Below, in pieces: positions 7,676 through 12,576 of a stretch of DNA of 12,576 bases (the stretch's first letter is position 1; each line of letters starts with the position of its first letter). The stretch is from Monoraphidium neglectum (taxonomy: Eukaryota > Chlorophyta > Chlorophyceae > Sphaeropleales > Selenastraceae). The translations under genes were made by a program, and so were the position numbers. A model generated the notes under the pieces. It worked only from the letters and a program-made list of their open reading frames with translations. It had not been told where the DNA came from and ran no database searches. The stretch covers positions 3,374-15,949 of the forward strand of contig NW_014012380.1 of assembly GCF_000611645.1 (NCBI RefSeq). The letters are read 5' to 3'.

Positions 7676-9389
7676 TCAGCTGTCCTTGCCTCCAAGTTGC
7701 TGCTTAGGAGGGTACTTCTGGGTTCTCGTTCCCGCTGCTTCAGCAGACGCCGCGCGCTTTCTGCATTGTCTGCAAACAGGGCAGCCCGCACTTCAATATG
7801 CGAAGCCTCATGTGCGCGCGCGCGCGCGCGTGTGGCTTACCTTCGCCTGACGGCAGCGTTTGCCTCCCCTACTCTCCCAAGCCCCTCAGACATCTCTGCA
7901 GCAATATGCTGACGCAGCGCCATGATGCGCTCCGCCACATCGCGCGGGCTGACCTGGCGGTGGTTGTGGGGACACAGGGGAGCGCGTGTCTGTGTGTGAT
8001 GCAGCTGCATGCAGTGCGCATCCGCGTGTGCACGAACGCATGTATGCATCCGAATACCTAGCATGCATCCGACATGCGCAAGCATGTGCGTGCCCGCGCG
8101 CCCTTGATGGGTTGCGGGGTTTCCCACGCGCCCACAGAAACAGGCACCCTGCAGCATGCAGCTGCTCCATGGCTCAGGCCGATTGGCACTGCAGGGGACA
8201 CTGTCACACCCAGAAAGGGCGGTTGCTGGGGTGGCTGCGGGGACGAGCACCTCACCTCCCTCTCGCCGTTCAGGACCGCTGCCGCGGCCGCCATTGTAGG
8301 CACAGACGACCTCCCCGGGTTTTGCACCTGGCGAGAAATGCGCAAGGGCCCCGGCATTAGCTTGTGGGACGGCAACGGCAAGCTCAGCCTCCGTTCGACA
8401 CCCTCAGCTGCTGCTCTCAAGCCCCCCACCCCACCCCCCGAGCGCAGCCGGATAGGTGCTGGCTGGGCGCGTCTGCGTGCAAATGGTGCGATCGGCGGCC
8501 CTGCTGCGGCCCGCTCGGCGCACGGCACTCGATCGGGTCTGCTGATGCTGCCGGAGTCCTCCAGGCGGGTGGCGGGGATCCAGGGCTTCATGCTGCACGT
8601 CAGTCAATTTGACGTGGGCCCGGCTTACCTTAGTGAGGGGCGTTGTCGCAAGCCTGGCCAGCCACTCGTCCGGGTCTGTCTCGCCTGCCGATTTGAAACG
8701 AAATGGCATGGCGGGGCACATCGCCAGATGATGACAGCGGGAGGTGGTGCAGAGCGCAACGGCTGCCGCCTTCGGATGTGACCGGCTGGTGGTAATGCGT
8801 ATGGTGCGCCTACTAGGTGCTGATGCCCGTGATACCTTGCCCTTTTGTGGGCTGCCTGGCTGGCACGGCCCCACGCCACAGGGGCGTGGCAGCAGCAGGG
8901 CAAAGCCAGGCGCCCGCTGCCCACCTGACAGCGGGATGGGGGTGTCGGCCACGTAATTGTGCAGCCACAGGTGCTGCTCCCCGTTGGTCTCAGATAGGTA
9001 GTTCAGCTGCGACGAAATAATAGCGTGGATCAGTGGGGACATTCACAACACGGCCACCCCATCGCGGCAATTGGATCGTGGACGTAGAATGGTGAGCATG
9101 CAGCATGATGGTCAGCGATGGCAAGCGGGTGTGCACAGGGCCGCACCAGGGTCTTGATGGCCTGACGAGTTGCGACCACCTTGACGAGCCTCTGGGTCTC
9201 CCAGGAGTAGGCAGTAGGGCTGACAGCGGCCCTGACCATCAGCAGCGTGCGCCGCTGCCCAGGCCGCGCGTGCTGCGTTGGCGCCGCATGGCAGCGCCGC
9301 AGGTTACAGCCTCCACTGGTCGCTGCAGCGCTGCTGCATCGTGGATTTAATGTCGCTGACGAAGCGTATGGGGCGAGGCGTGCAAGCAT
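7676..9389 (-). CDS. RBCX: RbcX-type Rubisco assembly chaperone, chloroplast-targeted (5 exons)
   Basis: Exons: 9389-9147, 9006-8925, 8684-8629, 7953-7841 and 7769-7676. All introns are GT-AG and the frame holds throughout, giving 195 aa. An in-frame TGA 60 bases upstream supports the ATG at 9389. Residues 1 to about 53 are Ala, Ser, Arg and Thr-rich with almost no acidic residues, a good chloroplast transit peptide. The rest follows RbcX: the first helices QRLVKVVATRQAIKTL, then LNYLSETNGEQHLWLHNYV (82-100), GETDPDEWLARL (109-120), and DVAERIMALRQHIAAEM (132-148), matching the family's L-SETN---WL, D---FL--L and LALRIM-VR-HIAEE signatures. RbcX is a small all-helical dimer that clamps the C-terminal tail of folded Rubisco large subunits during assembly in the stroma. 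The loop before RIM is longer than in cyanobacteria. The last exon (Lys/Arg-rich, ending QQLGGKDS) is the least certain part. Confidence 0.8.
7811..7832. repeat. Alternating (CG)n/(TG) tract in RbcX intron 4
   Basis: A run of nine CG units flanked by TG forms a pure alternating purine-pyrimidine tract of about 22 bases. This is the classic Z-DNA-prone sequence. It fills about a third of the 71-base last intron and starts roughly eight bases inside the donor splice site on the minus strand. Confidence 0.85.
8596..8616. repeat. Inverted CACGTCA/TGACGTG pair in RbcX intron 3
   Basis: CACGTCA (8596-8602) and TGACGTG (8610-8616) are exact reverse complements separated by seven bases. The centre GTCAATTTGAC is itself nearly palindromic. 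The element lies about 12 bases inside the donor of the 675-base third intron. It carries two ACGT-core bZIP half sites but could equally act as an RNA hairpin or be incidental. Confidence 0.45.
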
Positions 9390-9558
9390 CGACCTGGACC
9401 GAGGGTGAAATCGAGCTAGGATGTCAATTGGAGTCTCTCGATCTCTTCAGGAGGTCTTTCTAACGAAGCCAAAACAATTGCGCTAGCTTGTGGCGAACTC
9501 GCACACGTCGCAGTGCTCGGGTGACCTGGAGTGACACGTTGTTGCTCTGTGTAGACGA

Positions 9559-9580
9559 GTGGCGTGGGCACGCCACGTCA
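9559..9580 (-). promoter_or_regulatory. Hairpin-overlapping TGACGTGGC (hybrid C/G-box) upstream of RbcX
   Basis: On the minus strand 9580-9572 reads TGACGTGGC, a hybrid of the C-box and G-box with an ACGT core, bound by plant bZIP factors and common in light-responsive promoters. It lies about 185 bases upstream of the RbcX ATG. It overlaps an exact 7-bp inverted repeat, GTGGCGT/ACGCCAC, at 9559-9576. Position and motif fit a promoter element for a photosynthesis gene, but binding is inferred. Confidence 0.4.
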
Positions 9581-9949
9581 GAAACAGACCTGGCGAAGGC
9601 CGCTATTCAACGACCTCGGACGCATGGCGCACGAGATTGATTCAAACCTGCAACCGACAGCTGAGGCCATCCAAGAAGGACCCAGGCAGGACTGCAGCTG
9701 AGCAGCTGCCCAATCAGTTCAGGCTAACACCTTGCGCTCTAATCGAAGTGCTGGCCAGCCTATCCATACAGGGCCATCACGTTCTTTTGGTCTCAAATAC
9801 CTGTCACATCAGCCATGAGACTTCCTAACAAGGGCACCGGCTAAGTGGCGCACAAGCTGGACCCCATTCGGTGAGAACACCGGAAACCCTCTGTCGTCAC
9901 TACTCGACTGCACTTGTACCCCCGCACCACGAAGCAAGCAGCGAGTATG

Positions 9950-9954
9950 TTACA
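9950..9954 (-). terminator. Candidate TGTAA poly(A) signal for Deg1
   Basis: TTACA on the plus strand gives TGTAA on the minus strand, about 450 bases after the Deg1 stop. I saw no nearer copy. It is only a five-base match at a fairly long distance, so this is tentative. Confidence 0.3.
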
Positions 9955-10366
9955 GCAGCGCGCGCGAGAGTGCACGCAAACAACATGCCACATAAGAAAA
10001 CAAGGACGCCGCCAAAAGCGTACTGTACATAGCAACGCACGCGCGCCGCAGGCAACACGCACCCAGGTGCCTCTGAAAATTTGTACCGCACCAGTTGCTG
10101 ACTCTGATTACCACCCCTGCAGTCCCTAACTTGTCCCCGGCGGGCACGCTGCTGGCTGCAATGCCAGCCACGCACCACGTCGCCCCGCGCTGACAGCCAA
10201 ATCAATAATCAATCAGCCGTCGCCTTCAGCTTGCACCCAAGAGGCAAGGCCGTCCCAAGGGTCTGCTTCCTGGGTGGAAGCTCAAATCGACGGCCTCATT
10301 TCTTGCCATCCATACAGCCTGTGTACACCACCAGCTGCCGTCCAACCACGATGGAAGCCGCCCTGC

Positions 10367-10397
10367 GGCGTCACTTGTGACGCCCGCAATGACGTCA
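10367..10397. promoter_or_regulatory. Inverted repeat plus TGACGTCA palindrome next to the Deg1 stop codon
   Basis: GGCGTCAC (10367-10374) and GTGACGCC (10377-10384) form an exact 8-bp inverted repeat with a 2-base centre. Five bases further on lies a perfect TGACGTCA (10390-10397), only three bases beyond the Deg1 stop codon (10403-10401). Within about 30 bases there are therefore four TGACG/CGTCA half sites. This could be a bZIP-binding cluster or a structured element at the start of the 3' UTR. No function is established. Confidence 0.45.
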
Positions 10398-10400
10398 TCG

Positions 10401-12576
10401 TTACGTCGTGTTGGGCTCGAGCGTGGCCGCAAGGTGCTCCTCGGCGTCCCCCCTCAGCACCTGGATGTCCAGCTGCTGCCCAACTTCCGCCTTGTCGAGC
10501 ACCCTGTACAGGTCGCTGCTGTTCCTGATGCGGGCGCCGTTGATGCGCGTGATGATGTCGCCGAGCACGAGGCGGCCGTAGTCGTCGCGGCTGGTGCCGC
10601 GGATGCCGGCGCGCCAGGCGGGGCCGCCCTCGCGAGCCGACAGGACGAGGATGCCTGGGGGGCGCGCGAGCGTGGGAGTCGTGAGAGCATCCAAGTGCAT
10701 GGGTGTGTGCAGGCGCAAGCGTGCAGGTGTTGCAATCGCATGTGAATGCATACACATGTCGCACTTCGGCTGCTCGGAGCTGTTGCTCGGGCAGGACCGA
10801 GCTTATGAAGCGGAGCACTGAGCCGTGACAGCGGCCACGCTCGACCATACGAGCCCCCATCCCGGGCATGTCGCCCCACCAAACAGGCCGTGCAAGTGCA
10901 AGCAAACTTGGCAGGCCAACCTTCGCCCCGGACATACGACACCCTTTCCGCCGCCATCGCGCTCACCCTTGACCCCCAGCTGCTCTGTGCTCTGGTCCGG
11001 CGCAAAGCTGATGCCCAGCACGGGCCGCACCACCTGGGGGACGGGGGTGACGCGACCGCACATCACGTTTAAACAAAAACAAGTGAGCACACACAGTCCC
11101 GATCAGATCCTGCCGCCGAGCAGCGCAGCCAAACCATGGATAAAGAGGTGATTTCAACACCGAGTTGTAGCACGGGCTGAAAGAGGGGCGCAAGCAGCAC
11201 AAGCCGTGCTGCGCTCGCTTTCATCACCCCTGCCGGGGTCCCGCCAAAGACCCCCCGCTTCGCCGATGCCCCTCCCCCCCAGGCCCCCTCACCCTGCCAG
11301 TCTCAATAATCTGGCTGACACTGCTCCTCACAACATCCACGGGGATGGCAAAGCCCACCTAGTGATCAACAATGATTTTTTGGGGGGGGGGGGGGGGATT
11401 GGGGCAAAGAGGATCATCGGATTGTCATGAGCTTGCTTGACTGTCACAGTGTGCGGCAAACGTGTTGCACCTGCGAACGACGACAAGAGCCGCCAGCACC
11501 CCATTTTCGCCAAAGCATGGACGCACGTCCGCGCGTGCTGCCGCACGCCCCGCACCCGCGCACCCCGCTGTTGGCGCCGCTGGGCGAGTATATGGCCGTG
11601 TTGATCCCGATGAGGCAGCCGGCGCTGTCCAGCAGGGGGCCGCCGCTGTTGCCTGTGGGGGGGGGGCGGCAGGGCGGCAGGGCGGCGGGGAGGGGTTTCG
11701 ACGCGGGGTGCGATGCACAGGAAAAACAACCAGCAGTGGTGAAACAAATGAGTGCAGAGAACGAAGGGTCGAGTGCTCCAGGCGCTGGACACGATCAACT
11801 GGTGGCCAGGGGCTGAGCGAAGGCGGCCGCCGTTTGCCAGGCAGCAAGGCAAGTTGGGCGGGCGCGGGCGCACCAGGGTTGATGGCTGCGTCGGTCTGAA
11901 CGACGTCCTGTGGGGAGGGGCCGCGGCATGCAACGGGGGCAGAGGGGTCGCGCGCGCTCGGCTTCCACAGGAAGGGGGTAGCGGGGACACGCCGATGCCC
12001 GCTGTCCCTGGCAGAAAGGCGGCGGAGGTTCGCGGGCTCCCCGCCCGAGCTGCGACCGGAGAATGGCCCTGCAGCGACCGCCGCGCCGCTGGTGGCGCGT
12101 TTGCTGCGGAACCTTAAGAGTCCTTGCAACTCACCTGGATGGGCCGCCCGCTGATGGACTGGATCTCGCGCCCCGTCCCGCTGACGACGCCCACGGTCAA
12201 CGTGTGGTCAAGGCCTGCGGTGGGCGAGGTGCGTGCGGATGTGTGTGTGTGATGAGGGGTGGGGAAATCGAATGGTTGAGTGCATGTGGTGCGTGGGTGA
12301 CCTTGTGAGTGCGTTCCAATGTCGGAGTGCTTTGGGGGAGGGGGAAGATTGAATGAGTTGAGCACAAAAACCTGGCCGCGGCGGCGATTGAGCGAGCGGC
12401 TACAGACAACGGGAGCCCTCCCCCCACAGCCCAAGCGCCCAGCTCTGCAAAATACTCACCAAACGGGTTGCCAATCGCGAAAACCTTCTGCCCGACAATG
12501 AGGTCGGAAGACGAGGAGCAGAGACTCAGCGGCTTCAGCTGCTTCGACACCACCTGCGGCACCACCGGCGGCGGCG
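10401..12576 (-). CDS. DEG1: Deg1/DegP1-like chloroplast serine protease, C-terminal part (7 exons, partial)
   Basis: Exons: 12553-12460 (upstream edge uncertain), 12214-12135, 11907-11874, 11652-11564, 11358-11293, 11033-10967 and 10654-10401 (TAA). All junctions are GT-AG and in frame, giving 227 aa so far. The order matches plant Deg1: [52 protein letters not shown], catalytic [12 protein letters not shown] (Ser at residue 72 of this stretch), [31 protein letters not shown], then a PDZ domain ([47 protein letters not shown]). Family members are ATP-independent proteases. Deg1 forms hexamers in the thylakoid lumen that degrade damaged photosystem II proteins. The transit peptide, lumen signal and catalytic His and Asp lie off the right edge, so targeting and activity cannot be checked here. 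A protease missing those residues cannot be excluded, but the part seen is intact. Confidence 0.93.
11382..11397. repeat. Homopolymer of 16 G (C16 on the coding strand) in a Deg1 intron
   Basis: An unbroken run of 16 G follows six T on the plus strand. For the minus-strand Deg1 gene it reads C16 then A6, ending about 23 bases before the acceptor TAG at 11361-11359. It may serve as part of the pyrimidine tract of that acceptor. The run can form a G-quadruplex on the plus strand, and its length is likely unstable or prone to sequencing error. Confidence 0.9.

Larger units (their letters stand above)
9390..10400. other. Spacer between Deg1 and RbcX: Deg1 3' region and RbcX promoter
   Basis: These roughly 1 kb lie between two minus-strand genes. 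They should hold the Deg1 3' UTR on the right and the RbcX promoter and 5' UTR on the left. Open frames exist (for example plus-strand 9559-9828), but they lack convincing starts or domains. The notable pieces are the ACGT-core motif at 9572-9580, a possible poly(A) signal at 9950-9954, and an inverted repeat at 10367-10384, each listed separately. Confidence 0.5.

Noticed and set aside
8074..8781. Plus-strand open frame of 235 codons
   Set aside because: It overlaps RbcX intron 3 and the GETDPDEWLARL exon on the opposite strand and has no recognisable domain. The minus-strand RbcX chain explains the region better.
9559..9828. Plus-strand open frame of 89 codons in the spacer between RbcX and Deg1
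   Set aside because: It starts with GTG, shows no domain, and lies in the presumed promoter of RbcX.
11328..12129. Long minus-strand frames of 220-234 codons across the Deg1 region
   Set aside because: They read through introns. Only the short pieces matching Deg1 (for example [12 protein letters not shown]) are coding, and the rest is intronic Pro/Arg-rich translation.
1..12576. tRNA, rRNA, CRISPR array, transposase or viral genes
   Set aside because: A scan by eye found no B-box-like GGTTCGAAT, no regularly spaced direct repeats with unique spacers, and no reverse transcriptase, integrase or transposase motif.

Overview
This window looks like nuclear DNA from a green alga (Chlorophyta). 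It is GC-rich, and its genes are split by short GT-AG introns whose donors are mostly GTGAGY or GTAAGC. Coding sequence carries poly-Gln, poly-Ala and poly-Gly runs. The RPS15 gene is followed by TGTAA, the poly(A) signal typical of chlorophytes. Two genes encode chloroplast proteins (an RbcX-type Rubisco assembly chaperone and a Deg1-type protease), and a third protein has a plastid- or mitochondrion-like N-terminus. The species cannot be fixed from this window. No bacterial operon, CRISPR array, phage, transposase or tRNA gene was recognised.

Layout from left to right. (1) Positions 3-140 (+) may hold the acidic C-terminal end of a gene entering from the left. (2) Positions 1081-2798 (-) hold a two-exon gene for a TrmN6/YfiC-type tRNA1(Val) adenine-37 N6-methyltransferase with long low-complexity inserts inside the catalytic fold. 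(3) Positions 3496-4297 (+) hold the complete two-exon gene for cytosolic ribosomal protein uS19 (RPS15, 145 aa). It is head-to-head with the methyltransferase across about 700 bp of presumed divergent promoter. (4) Positions 4298-7675 are mostly unassigned. They contain a doubtful poly-Gln reading frame on the minus strand with (CAG)22. (5) Positions 7676-9389 (-) hold a five-exon gene that I assembled as RbcX, 195 aa with a transit peptide. (6) Positions 10401-12576 (-) hold the last seven exons of a Deg1/DegP1-like serine protease. They cover the catalytic-Ser part of the protease domain and the whole PDZ domain, and the gene continues off the right edge.

The exon structures were built by hand from reading-frame continuity across GT-AG junctions plus family similarity from memory. 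Every assembled junction keeps frame and family motifs. RbcX and Deg1 both act in the chloroplast (Rubisco assembly in the stroma, protein quality control in the thylakoid lumen) and lie on the same strand about 1 kb apart. Whether that has functional meaning is unknown. I found no convincing new biological system. The observations most worth checking are the repeat-interrupted methyltransferase, the RbcX gene with a stop codon built into its last splice donor, the fragmented catalytic region of Deg1, and a small cluster of TGACGTCA-type elements at the Deg1 stop codon.
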